Origin: Hyphomicrobiales bacterium
GTDB lineage: Bacteria; Pseudomonadota; Alphaproteobacteria; Rhizobiales; Xanthobacteraceae
Assembly (NCBI GenBank): GCA_018335895.1
Contig: JAGXQU010000115.1
Span: forward strand, 1-38,013
Length of the DNA: 38,013 nt
Direction: 5' to 3'
Positions 7,909 to 16,445 of this stretch are shown piece after piece (within the stretch, counting starts at the first letter, position 1; each line of letters opens with the position of its first letter). The notes under the pieces were generated by a model. That model was not told the origin of the DNA. It searched no databases and saw nothing but the letters and a program-made list of their open reading frames with translations. The translations under genes were made by a program, and so were the position numbers.

Positions 7909-9926
7909 CCACCAAAAAAATTGATGCTGCGCCGTTTGAAGCGAAAGCGCTTATCGCCGCAATCCGTGCTGCCGCGCGGCAGGAGCAGTTTCTCGAAGTC
8001 CTGTCTCCAGAGCAGGCCCGGATGCGCTTCGAAAGCCGCCTCGTTCTGAAGCCGTTAGGCCATGAGAAGGTATCTCTCTCCGCATGCCTGGGTCGGGTTC
8101 TGGCTGCCGACATCGCGGCGCCGGTAGATGCACCGCCATTCGACCGTTCGAACGTTGATGGCTTCACAGTCCGCGCCGCGGACACAATTGGCGCGAGTGA
8201 CGATAGTCCGCGGACCTTCGTGTTGAACCGCGAGGTCCTTGCATGCGGTGTTCCGCCCAGACTCGCGGTCGAAGCAGGAACTGCAACTGCGATCGCAACC
8301 GGCGGCATGATTCCGCGCGGCGCGGATGCGGTGGCCATGATCGAATGGACGGATCTCGTCGAGACTGAGAATGGTCCTTCGATAGAACTGAACCGTACGC
8401 TGATGCCGGGTCAGTTCGTTTCGTTTGCTGGGTCGGATATTGCCCGGGGCGAGACGTTGCTTCGGCGCGGAACGTTATTGAGTTCGCGGGAGATCGGCAT
8501 GCTTGCAGCTTGCGGAATCTCCGAGACCGAAGTCGTTCGCAAGCCCGTGGTAGGTGTGCTTTCAACCGGAGACGAATTGACCGCTCCGGGAAAAAGTCTT
8601 GCCGTAGGCAAAGTGTACGATTCGAACGGAGCCATCGTCGCGGCCTCCATCGAGGAATGCGGCGGAGTTGCCGTTCAGTTGGGTGCGTTCCCTGACGATG
8701 AGGACGTGCTGCGCCGCGCGCTGCAGGATGCAATCGCGCGATGCGATCTCGTCGTGCTTTCGGGAGGCACCTCGAAAGGTGCCGGCGATTTTTCGCACCG
8801 CATCGTTTCGGAGCTGGCCACTGTACTGGTTCACGGCGTAGCGCTTAAGCCTGGAAAGCCGCTATGTCTTGCGATTGCAGCAGACAAACCGATTGTCGTT
8901 CTGCCGGGATTTCCGACATCGGCGATCTTCACCTTTCATGCATTCGTTGCGCCGGTTATCAGGGCATGGGCGGGGCTTCCGAAGGAAGCTGCCCATGTCG
9001 TCGACGCGACGATTCCGGTGCGCGTTTCCTCCGAACTGGGCCGCAAGGAATTCATGCTCGTATCGCTCAGCGAATCTTCTGAAGGAATGGTGGCCCTGCC
9101 GAGCGCAAAAGGGTCCGGCTCGGTCACGAGCTTCTCGCAGGCGGACGGTTTTATTGAAGTCGATGCGCTCGTATCTTCAGTGGAAGCGGAAAGCCGGCAG
9201 CAGGTGACGCTGATCGGAAACGGCGTGAAGCCGCCCGACCTCACGATCACGGGGAGTCATGATCTGGCGCTCGATGCCGTATTATCTGCAGTGGCAGAGC
9301 AGGGTTTCAACGTCCGGACGCTTGCAATCGGAAGTCAGGGCGGTGCAACAGCGGCTGCCCGCGGAGAATGCGATATCGCGCCCGTACATCTTATCGATCC
9401 GCGGGAAGGGCAGACCAAAAGCCAGTACAATACTCATCTGGTCAGACCCGGGTTACGGCTTGTGAAGGGCTGGCGGCGAATGCAGGGCGTTGTCTATCGC
9501 ATGGGTGATGCGCGGTTTGAGGGAAAAACGGCTGCGGAGGCCGTTCGTGCCGTTTCGGCGGACGCTTCGAGCGTCATGATTAATCGTAACGCGGGGTCCG
9601 GGACGCGCGTGCTCATCGACAAGTTGCTTGCAGAAGCAGGCGTTGAGCGGCCCGCCGGTTACGCCAACCAGCCGAAGTCGCACAACGCAGTTGCCGTGGG
9701 CATCGTGCAAAAGCGCGCGGATTGGGGCGTTGCGATCGAGCCGGCCGCGAAACTTTATGGTCTTGGCTTTTTGCCGCTCGCGCCGGAAGAGTACGACTTC
9801 CTGATCGTGGAAGGCCGCAGCGGCCGCCCCGCAGTGAAAGCTTTTCTGAGCGCGTTGCAGGACAGAGCGGTTCTGGAGCGCATTCGTGCGATCGGCATGG
9901 AGCCGGCAGTTAGCGGAAACAGATAG
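7905..9926 (+). CDS. MoeA fused to a C-terminal PBP-like domain
   Basis: This is a 673-residue two-part protein. Residues about 1-440 are a MoeA molybdenum insertase with recognisable motifs: FDRSNVDGF, STGDEL, SGGTSKGAGDF, KPGKP and LPGFPTS. Residues about 445-673 form a PBP-like domain (family PF12727 type) with the GSHDLALDAV opening, the QGGATAAARGECDIAPVHLID block, NRNAGSGTR, and the RADWGVAIEPAAKLYGL block. In other proteins this domain is linked to molybdate/tungstate-responsive regulators. The GTG start overlaps the upstream TGA (GTGA), indicating translational coupling. A similar PBP-like domain occurs in the regulator at 33597. The fused domain may bind the oxyanion and deliver it to, or gate, the insertase (inference). 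Confidence 0.88.
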   Translation: MTTKKIDAAPFEAKALIAAIRAAARQEQFLEVLSPEQARMRFESRLVLKPLGHEKVSLSACLGRVLAADIAAPVDAPPFDRSNVDGFTVRAADTIGASDDSPRTFVLNREVLACGVPPRLAVEAGTATAIATGGMIPRGADAVAMIEWTDLVETENGPSIELNRTLMPGQFVSFAGSDIARGETLLRRGTLLSSREIGMLAACGISETEVVRKPVVGVLSTGDELTAPGKSLAVGKVYDSNGAIVAASIEECGGVAVQLGAFPDDEDVLRRALQDAIARCDLVVLSGGTSKGAGDFSHRIVSELATVLVHGVALKPGKPLCLAIAADKPIVVLPGFPTSAIFTFHAFVAPVIRAWAGLPKEAAHVVDATIPVRVSSELGRKEFMLVSLSESSEGMVALPSAKGSGSVTSFSQADGFIEVDALVSSVEAESRQQVTLIGNGVKPPDLTITGSHDLALDAVLSAVAEQGFNVRTLAIGSQGGATAAARGECDIAPVHLIDPREGQTKSQYNTHLVRPGLRLVKGWRRMQGVVYRMGDARFEGKTAAEAVRAVSADASSVMINRNAGSGTRVLIDKLLAEAGVERPAGYANQPKSHNAVAVGIVQKRADWGVAIEPAAKLYGLGFLPLAPEEYDFLIVEGRSGRPAVKAFLSALQDRAVLERIRAIGMEPAVSGNR

Positions 9927-9928
9927 CG

Positions 9929-10465
9929 ATGCGTATCGTGGGACTTGCAGGCTGGAGCGGCTCCGGCAAGACGACATTGATAAAAAAGCTCATTCCCTGT
10001 CTAACGGAGCGCGGGCTTCGCGTGTCCACATTGAAACATGCGCATGCAGGCTTCGACATCGATGTCCCCGGGAAGGATTCCCACGCACATCGCTTGGCAG
10101 GGGCTACAGAAGTCCTGGTTTCTTCGCCGAGACGTTTCGCACTTGTGCATGAGCTTCGCGGAGAGGACGAGCCCGGCCTGCCGGAGCTGTTGCGCAAGCT
10201 CACGCCGGTCGATCTGGTCATCGTCGAAGGCTTCAAGCGCTACGGCCATCCCAAGCTAGAAGTTTATCGTGCCGAGGTCGGCAAGCCTTTCCTGCATACG
10301 GGCGATCCGGCGATTTTCGCTATCGCAACCGATCAGGCGGTGCCGCCGGCAGGCGTGCCAGTGCTTGATCTGAACGATGCTGAAACGATCGCCGGCGCAA
10401 TGCTGCAACACGCAATGCCGCTCGACAGTCTGCTCGAGCAGATGGTGCCTGCGGAGATCGGCTGA
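9929..10465 (+). CDS. mobB: Molybdopterin-guanine dinucleotide biosynthesis protein MobB
   Basis: This is MobB of 178 residues, a GTP-binding P-loop adaptor that helps MobA make the guanine dinucleotide form of the cofactor. The N-terminus reads straight into the Walker A motif GWSGSGKTTL (8-17). The family block TLKHAHAGFDIDVPGKDS (about 36-53) follows, with HRLAGA and the VDLVIVEGFKRYGHPKLEVYR segment (about 93-113), where VEGFK marks the family. It begins two bases after the MoeA-PBP gene, and its TGA overlaps the ATG of the next moeA by one base. Its partner MobA is encoded at 12115-12741 on the other strand. Confidence 0.95.
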   Translation: MRIVGLAGWSGSGKTTLIKKLIPCLTERGLRVSTLKHAHAGFDIDVPGKDSHAHRLAGATEVLVSSPRRFALVHELRGEDEPGLPELLRKLTPVDLVIVEGFKRYGHPKLEVYRAEVGKPFLHTGDPAIFAIATDQAVPPAGVPVLDLNDAETIAGAMLQHAMPLDSLLEQMVPAEIG

Positions 10466-11736
10466 TGGCGCAACTCACCGACGATTGTTTTGCGTTCGAC
10501 GGCCCTTTGATGCCGCTCGAAGCCATGGAGCGATTGATAAGCGAGCGCGTTTCGCCGGTCGACGGAACCGAGACCGTCGCAGTTGCGGAAGGGCGCGATC
10601 GCGTCATGGCCGCGGATATTGTCGCGCCTGTCGATCTCCCGCATTTCGATAATTCGGCAGTCGATGGTTACGCGGTGCGCCACGCCGATCTGGCGCCGTC
10701 CGGAGACACCGTCCTGAAAATCGCAGGTCGGGTTATGGCCGGACAAAAAGCGATTCCGAAGCTGGGCGCAGGGGAGGCGATCCGCATCTTCACCGGGGCG
10801 AGAATGCCCGATGGTGCCGATACGGTATTCATGCAGGAAGACACGCGCGAGGAAAACGGCGCCGTGATTCTGCCGGCGGGCCTGAAGCGCGGTGCCAACC
10901 GCCGCTTGCGGGGGGAGGATATTCCGGCCGGATCCGTCGCCATACCGGCGGGAAGAATACTCGATGCGCAGAACCTAACGCTGGCTTCGGCGCTCGGTAT
11001 CACCGGACTGAAGGTGCGCCGGCGGATTCGTGTCGCGATATTCTCGACCGGAGACGAGATCGTGGAACCGGGATTGCGTCTCAGCGGCGCGCAGGTGTTC
11101 GACGCCAACCGTACACTTTTGCGCAACATGCTAGAGCAAACCGGATGCGAGGTTACCGATCTGGGAGTGCTGCGCGACGACCCTGCGATATTGAAGATCG
11201 CCTTGGCCGATGCGGCAAGGGATTGCGACGTGGTTCTCACTTCCGGCGGAGTTTCCACCGGAGACGCGGATTACGTCCGGAGCGCGGTGGAAGCGGCCGG
11301 ATCGCTGGTGTTCTGGCGCATTGCGATCAAGCCGGGGCGCCCGGTGGCGATGGGCGTTCTTCCCGGCGCGGACGGAAACAACGCCGCCTTTATCGGCCTG
11401 CCGGGGAACCCTGTCGCAGTCTTTGTTACCTTCGCGCGTGTGGTGCGGCCGCTCCTGATGCGGCTTTCGGGAGCCACCACGCGTCCGCTTTTCTATCTGC
11501 CGGTCGTGTCGGCGTTCGACTACAGAAAAAAATCCGGCCGTAGGGAATATGTACGCGTATCGCTGAAGCCAGGTGCGAATGGCGGTTATGAAGCCTTCAA
11601 GCATCCGCAGGACGGAGCAGGGGTCATTACCTCGCTCACCGAAACCGACGGCCTCATCGAATTGCCCGACGACGTCACAAAAATCACGGCAGGCGATCAG
11701 GTCGGCTTCCTTTCCTACGCCTCGCTGGTTTCCTGA
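10465..11736 (+). CDS. moeA: Molybdopterin molybdenumtransferase MoeA
   Basis: This is a canonical MoeA of 423 residues, a normal length. It catalyses insertion of molybdate (or tungstate) into molybdopterin-AMP. All signature motifs are present: FDNSAVDGY (61-69), STGDE (194-198), SGGVSTGDAD (260-269), a KPGRP loop near 290 and LPGNP (312-316). The four MoeA domains follow in order, ending in the beta-barrel domain IV (about 345-423). It is the most complete of three MoeA-like proteins in this operon, so it is the likeliest general insertase. The ATG overlaps the mobB stop codon. Confidence 0.95.
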   Translation: MAQLTDDCFAFDGPLMPLEAMERLISERVSPVDGTETVAVAEGRDRVMAADIVAPVDLPHFDNSAVDGYAVRHADLAPSGDTVLKIAGRVMAGQKAIPKLGAGEAIRIFTGARMPDGADTVFMQEDTREENGAVILPAGLKRGANRRLRGEDIPAGSVAIPAGRILDAQNLTLASALGITGLKVRRRIRVAIFSTGDEIVEPGLRLSGAQVFDANRTLLRNMLEQTGCEVTDLGVLRDDPAILKIALADAARDCDVVLTSGGVSTGDADYVRSAVEAAGSLVFWRIAIKPGRPVAMGVLPGADGNNAAFIGLPGNPVAVFVTFARVVRPLLMRLSGATTRPLFYLPVVSAFDYRKKSGRREYVRVSLKPGANGGYEAFKHPQDGAGVITSLTETDGLIELPDDVTKITAGDQVGFLSYASLVS

Positions 11737-11820
11737 CCACTGCACAATCGGGCGGCAATTTACGGAACCAGGCCACGGTACGATTGTTATCTTCCAGAAC
11801 CTCAAAAAAGCGAGTTCCGG

Positions 11821-12102
11821 ATGATAAAGACATTTGCAGCCAGTCTTCTGCTGGTGAGCGTCACAGCTTTTGCAGCAAACGCGCAAGCTCCCCAAGTCAA
11901 GGGCGACGAAACGAAGACTCAAACGAATTGTCCGCCTAGCGATAAATCCGACGCGCAGGCGCAGGAAAAGAGCGTCATTCTGCCGTCGGCAGGTGGGCAC
12001 AAGGATTCGGCCGCACCGACCGTGCAGCGCGACGGCAAAACGGTGATGATTGATCCGAAGTGCGATCAGGATTCGGCAATGCCGGACAACAAGAAGAACT
12101 GA
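11821..12102 (+). CDS. Small secreted protein of unknown function
   Basis: This 93-residue protein has a clear signal peptide (residues 1-21, cut near ANA-QA) followed by a short, polar, probably disordered chain with only two cysteines (about 37 and 80). I do not recognise a domain. It lies 84 bases after moeA on the same strand and converges on mobA. The gap shows no convincing promoter and the ribosome site is weak, so it may be the last gene of the operon or a separate unit. A periplasmic location is likely. The cysteine pair could form a disulfide or bind a metal, but nothing here proves it. Confidence 0.65.
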   Translation: MIKTFAASLLLVSVTAFAANAQAPQVKGDETKTQTNCPPSDKSDAQAQEKSVILPSAGGHKDSAAPTVQRDGKTVMIDPKCDQDSAMPDNKKN

Positions 12103-12114
12103 TCGTCCGACGAT

Positions 12115-12741
12115 TCAGGCTTCCGGGTGCCGTGCCGCGATTTCGTTCGCGCGCTCGGCGTCTTCCGGCGTGTTTACGTTGAAGAACGGATCGATTGGGG
12201 TATCGGCCCACTCTGCAATCGCAACACCGTAACGCGCGGTCCAGACTTCGATCTTGTGAAGATTTTCTTCCATGAGCGCGCGGCGCAGATCGCTGCGGAG
12301 CGCGACCGGCCAGAGACCGACAACGGGATGGCGCCAGTCGCCCGATTTCGCGCAGGCCAAGGGCTTGTTTTCTGCCGCCAGCGCCGCCGACAAACGGTTA
12401 TTGAGTGTGCGCGGCAAAAACGGGCAGTCGCCGGGCGCGCTGAGCAGATATTCCGTATCCGGAGCGTTGCTCGCGGCCCAGTCGAGGCCCGCAAGAATTC
12501 CGGCGAGCGGGCCCGCGAAATTGGGAATGTCATCGGGCACGACCGGCAGCCCGGTAAAACCGAAGCGCTCAGGATTGCCATTCGCGTTGATGATGATGTG
12601 GGAGCATTGCGGCTTGAGCCGTTCGAGCACTCGCTCGAGAATGATCTGACCGCCGATCTTGATCATGCCCTTGTCGCCGCCGCCCATTCTGCGTGCGAGA
12701 CCGCCGGCGAGCACGAGCCCGAGCGGTTTCTTATTCGTCAT
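12115..12741 (-). CDS. mobA: Molybdenum cofactor guanylyltransferase MobA
   Basis: This is MobA of 208 residues, which joins GMP from GTP to Mo/W-molybdopterin to form the guanine dinucleotide cofactor used by formate dehydrogenases. The nucleotide-binding start LAGGLARRMGGGDKG (11-25) matches the family consensus LAGGxSxRMGxDK. The blocks VVPDDIPNFAGPLAGILAGL and APGDCPFLP, where the Asp coordinates Mg, follow. The ATG lies within the last codons of fdhD (11-base overlap), so it is translationally coupled and is the last gene of the fdh operon. The C-terminus DPFFNVNTPEDAERA is typical. Confidence 0.95.
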   Translation of the reverse strand: MTNKKPLGLVLAGGLARRMGGGDKGMIKIGGQIILERVLERLKPQCSHIIINANGNPERFGFTGLPVVPDDIPNFAGPLAGILAGLDWAASNAPDTEYLLSAPGDCPFLPRTLNNRLSAALAAENKPLACAKSGDWRHPVVGLWPVALRSDLRRALMEENLHKIEVWTARYGVAIAEWADTPIDPFFNVNTPEDAERANEIAARHPEA

Positions 12742-13609
12742 GCATTGCGGCCTTGCGGCGGAAACGCCCGCTTTCTTCCTGCACGTTCTCCACGTCCTGA
12801 TCGAACACGATGCGTTTCTCTCCGGCGAGCGCCATGAAGCGCTTGCCGCGGGCGCGCCCGATCAGCGTGAGGTTGGCCTTGCGCGCAAGCTCCACGCCCC
12901 ATGCGGTGAAGCCCGAGCGCGAAACGAGGATGGGAATGCCCATGCGCACGGTCTTGATGACCATCTCTGAGGTGAGGCGGCCTGTCGTGTAGAAAATCTT
13001 GTCGTGCGCCGGCACCTTGTTCTGGAACATCCAGCCGGCGATCTTATCGACCGCATTGTGACGGCCGACGTCTTCCATATAGACGAGCGATTTATCTTCT
13101 TTCGCCAGCACGCAGCCGTGGATCGCTCCCGCTTCCAGATAAAGCGAAGGCGTGGTGTTGATCTCGTGTGTCAGCGCATAGAGCCAGGACGTCCGCAATT
13201 CCGTATCGGGCAGCTTTACGTCTTCCAGCGCTTCCATGAGGTCGCCGAACGTGGTGCCCTGTGCGCAGCCCGAGGTCTGCGTGCGCTTGCGCATCTTCTC
13301 TTCGTAGTCGGTCTGGCGCTCGGTGCGCACTACCGCGACCGAGAGGTCGTCGTCATAATCGACGCCGGTGACCACGTCGTCCGGCATCAGCATGTTCTGG
13401 TTCAGCAGAAAGCCGAGCGCGAGGAATTCGGGATAATCGTTGATCGTCATGGCCGTCACGATCTCCTGCGAGTTCAGGTAGATCGTGAGTGCGCGCTCGA
13501 CGGTGACCGATGCTTCGACGTGCGCACCGGTCTGGTCGATGCCGGAGACGCGCTCGGTCAGCCGCGGGTCGTGCGGGTTCGGCTTGATGATGTAGTGATC
13601 GCTGGACAT
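12731..13609 (-). CDS. fdhD: Formate dehydrogenase sulfurtransferase FdhD, single-cysteine type
   Basis: This is FdhD of 292 residues, which transfers sulfur from a cysteine desulfurase to the bis-MGD cofactor before insertion into formate dehydrogenase. Landmarks are the ERALTIYLN segment, the cysteine loop TSGCAQGT with Cys115, the EAGAIHGCVLA block, EDVGRHNAVDKI, the TTGRLTSEMV block and VSRSGFTAWGVELA. The Escherichia coli protein carries a CxxC pair in the mobile loop; here only the first cysteine is present (C-A-Q-G). It sits 42 bases after the alpha subunit gene and overlaps mobA, consistent with serving this enzyme and probably also the FDH encoded at 26376. Confidence 0.93.
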   Translation of the reverse strand: MSSDHYIIKPNPHDPRLTERVSGIDQTGAHVEASVTVERALTIYLNSQEIVTAMTINDYPEFLALGFLLNQNMLMPDDVVTGVDYDDDLSVAVVRTERQTDYEEKMRKRTQTSGCAQGTTFGDLMEALEDVKLPDTELRTSWLYALTHEINTTPSLYLEAGAIHGCVLAKEDKSLVYMEDVGRHNAVDKIAGWMFQNKVPAHDKIFYTTGRLTSEMVIKTVRMGIPILVSRSGFTAWGVELARKANLTLIGRARGKRFMALAGEKRIVFDQDVENVQEESGRFRRKAAMHDE

Positions 13610-13651
13610 GGCGTGACTATAGCATGGCCAGCCGCGAGAAATGCGGCAGAG

Positions 13652-16441
13652 CTATTCCGCCGCAACCTGCGCTGCTGACACCGGCTCGACCTTCGCGGCG
13701 CAATACTTGAACTCCGGAATTTTGCCGAACGGATCGAGCTTCGGGTTGGTGAGCAGGTTCGCCGCGGCTTCCACATAGGCAAACGGAATGAACACGACGC
13801 CATCGGGCACCGCATCATCCTGCCGCGAGTAAAGTTCGATCGAACCGCGCCGCGTGGTCACGCGAACCGGGTCGCCCGGTTCGATGCCGAGCTTCGCAAT
13901 CGTGCCGCGTGAGAGCTGCGCGATGGCGGTTGGCTCGATGGCATCCAGCACCTCGGCGCGGCGCGTCATCGAGCCGGTATGCCAATGCTCCAATTGACGC
14001 CCGGTCGAGAGTACGAACGGATATTCTGCATCCGGCACTTCGTCGGGCGGTGTGAGTTTCGCCGCCACGAGCTTGGCGAAGCCGCCCGGACGAGGGAAGC
14101 CTTTGTCGAACACCACATCGCGGCCCGGCTTGTCGGGGCCATCGGTCGGATAGGTGACCGCATCCTCGCGCTCGACGCGATCCCACGAGATATTCGCGAG
14201 CGCAGGCATCATCGACGCCATCTCGGTGAAGACTTCGCTGACATGCTTGTAGTTCCAGCCGCAGCCCATGCGGTTCGCGATGTCCTGGATGATCCAGAGA
14301 TCCTGCCGGACTTCGCCCGGCATCGGGATCGCAACGCGGCCCATCTGCACCTGACGGTTCGTGTTCGTAACGGTGCCGTCCTTTTCCGGCCAGCCGGAGG
14401 CGGGGAGGATTACGTCGGCATAAACCGCCGTCTCGGTGAGGAAGAGGTCCTGCACCACGAGGTGCTCAAGGTGCGCGAGCGCTTCGCGCGCGTGATTGAG
14501 ATCGGGGTCCGACATCGCGGGGTTCTCGCCCTCGATATACATGCCTTTGATCTCGTTCGCGTGGACCGCATCCATGATCTCGACGACGGTTTTGCCGCGC
14601 TTGGGCGAGAGCTTCACGCCCCACTTGTCTTCATAGAGCGAGCGGATTTCCGGCGCTTCAACCGACTTGTAATCCGGGAAGAACATCGGGATCAGGCCCG
14701 CGTCGGAGGCGCCCTGCACGTTGTTCTGTCCGCGCAGCGGATGCAGGCCGGTGCCGGGACGGCCGATCTGGCCGGTGATGAGGGCCAGTGCGATCAGGCA
14801 GCGTGCGTTGTCGGTTCCGTGCGTGTGCTGCGAGACGCCCATGCCCCAGAAGATGATCGCGCTTTCGGCACGAGCATAGGCGCGGGCGACGTCGCGCAGG
14901 GTCTGCGCATCGATGCCGCAGATTGGCGCCATTTCCTCGGGCGTGAAGTCCTTGACGTTCTCCTTCCACGCCTCGAAGCCCTCGACATAAGTCTGAATGT
15001 ACTGCTTGTCGTAGAGTTCCTCTTCTACGATCACATTCAGCATCGCGTTCAGCATGGCGACGTCGGTGCCGTTCTTGAACTGCATCATCTTCCAGGCGTG
15101 GCGCTTCATCGCCGTGCCGCGAGGGTCCATGATGACGAGCTTGGCACCATTCTTTGCCGCCTGCTTGAAGAAGGTCGCGGCGACCGGATGGTTCTCGGTC
15201 GGGTTCGCACCGATCAGGATAATCAGATCGGAGTTCTTTACCTCGTTGAAAGTCGCGGTCACCGCGGCCGAGCCGACTCCTTCGAGAAGCGCGGATACGG
15301 ACGACGCATGGCAAAGGCGCGTGCAGTGGTCGACGTTATTCGTACCGAATCCGGTGCGCACTAACTTCTGGAAGAGATAGGCTTCTTCGTTCGAGCCCTT
15401 GGCGGAGCCGAACCCGGCAAGCGCATTCGGACCGTCGCGGTCGCGGATTTTGACAAGACCGTTGGCGGCGCGATCAAGCGCTTCTTCCCAGGTCGCTTCA
15501 CGGAAATGCGTCGAGTAGTTCGAAGGATCGACGAACTCGTGCGGCACCTTCGGCACGCCATCCTTGCGGATGAGCGGCTTCAACAGGCGCTGCTTGTTGT
15601 GCACGTAGTCGAAGCCGAAGCGGCCCTTCACGCAGAGACGGTTCGCGTTCGCGGGGCCATCCTTGCCGATCACGGATACGATCTTGTCATCCTTGATCTG
15701 GTAGGTGAGCTGGCAGCCGACACCGCAATAGGGGCAGACGCTGTCCACTTCGCGGTCGATGTCGCCTTTGTATGTGTTGTTCGCATCCACGCGGGTCGCG
15801 GGCATCAGTGCGCCGGTCGGGCAGGCCTGTACGCACTCGCCGCAGGCAACGCAGGTCGAAGCGCCCATCGGATCGTCGAAATCGAACACGATCTTTTCGT
15901 GGTGGCCGCGCCCGGCCATGCCGATCACGTCGTTGACCTGCACTTCACGGCAGGCGCGAACGCAAAGATTGCACTGGATGCAGGCATCCAGATTGACCGC
16001 CATCGCCGGATGCGAGCGGTCGGAAGCGATCTTGTCATGCTCGGGGAAGCGGCCGGTCTCGATTCCCATCTTGTCGGTCCACGACCAGAACTTCGATTGC
16101 GGATCTGGCGCGGTCGCGCGCTCCGGCTGGTCGGCGGCAAGCAGTTCGAAGACCATTTTGCGCGAAGCGTCTGCGCGCTCGGACTGCGACTTCACCTTCA
16201 TGCCTTCGGTCGGCGTGCGGATGCACGACGCCGCGAGCACGCGCTCGCCTTCGATCTCGACCATGCAGGCCCGGCAGTTGCCGTCCGGTCGATAGCCTGG
16301 CTCGGGCAGATAGCAGAGATGCGGGATGTCGGTGCCCTGACGTTTCGCAACCTGCCAGATCGTCTCGCCTTCGAAGGCTTCGACTTCTTTGCCGTCGAGC
16401 GTGAACTTGATCAGCTTCGGCATGCCATTCATCGCGTTCAT
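13652..16441 (-). CDS. fdsA: NAD-dependent formate dehydrogenase alpha subunit (FDH1/FdsA type)
   Basis: This is the catalytic subunit, 929 residues from the ATG at 16441, of a cytosolic formate dehydrogenase that oxidises formate to CO2. Domains in order: a 2Fe-2S domain (Cys43, 56, 59, 73), a NuoG-type His/Cys cluster region near 144-164, a two-cluster ferredoxin domain (Cys154/157/160/164 and 197/200/203/207), the 4Fe-4S motif of the molybdopterin domain (Cys236/239/243/270), the bis-MGD domains, and the C-terminal dinucleotide-binding domain. The metal ligand is Cys377 followed by His378 (RLCHAS), so it is not a selenoprotein. The start lies four bases after the beta subunit stop; the frame stays open to 16546 within the upstream gene. 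Homologues in Methylobacterium contain tungsten (family knowledge). Confidence 0.95.
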   Translation of the reverse strand: MNAMNGMPKLIKFTLDGKEVEAFEGETIWQVAKRQGTDIPHLCYLPEPGYRPDGNCRACMVEIEGERVLAASCIRTPTEGMKVKSQSERADASRKMVFELLAADQPERATAPDPQSKFWSWTDKMGIETGRFPEHDKIASDRSHPAMAVNLDACIQCNLCVRACREVQVNDVIGMAGRGHHEKIVFDFDDPMGASTCVACGECVQACPTGALMPATRVDANNTYKGDIDREVDSVCPYCGVGCQLTYQIKDDKIVSVIGKDGPANANRLCVKGRFGFDYVHNKQRLLKPLIRKDGVPKVPHEFVDPSNYSTHFREATWEEALDRAANGLVKIRDRDGPNALAGFGSAKGSNEEAYLFQKLVRTGFGTNNVDHCTRLCHASSVSALLEGVGSAAVTATFNEVKNSDLIILIGANPTENHPVAATFFKQAAKNGAKLVIMDPRGTAMKRHAWKMMQFKNGTDVAMLNAMLNVIVEEELYDKQYIQTYVEGFEAWKENVKDFTPEEMAPICGIDAQTLRDVARAYARAESAIIFWGMGVSQHTHGTDNARCLIALALITGQIGRPGTGLHPLRGQNNVQGASDAGLIPMFFPDYKSVEAPEIRSLYEDKWGVKLSPKRGKTVVEIMDAVHANEIKGMYIEGENPAMSDPDLNHAREALAHLEHLVVQDLFLTETAVYADVILPASGWPEKDGTVTNTNRQVQMGRVAIPMPGEVRQDLWIIQDIANRMGCGWNYKHVSEVFTEMASMMPALANISWDRVEREDAVTYPTDGPDKPGRDVVFDKGFPRPGGFAKLVAAKLTPPDEVPDAEYPFVLSTGRQLEHWHTGSMTRRAEVLDAIEPTAIAQLSRGTIAKLGIEPGDPVRVTTRRGSIELYSRQDDAVPDGVVFIPFAYVEAAANLLTNPKLDPFGKIPEFKYCAAKVEPVSAAQVAAE

Positions 16442-16445
16442 AGGA

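Noticed and set aside
12102-12114. ATCGT-CCG-ACGAT hairpin between the small secreted protein gene and mobA as terminator
   Set aside because: The stem is only five base pairs with a three-base loop and lacks a T-tract on either strand.
15311-15313. Selenocysteine at the FDH1 active site
   Set aside because: The codon on the coding strand is TGC (Cys377), not TGA. The FDH3 alpha subunit likewise has Cys201, so no SelB system is needed.
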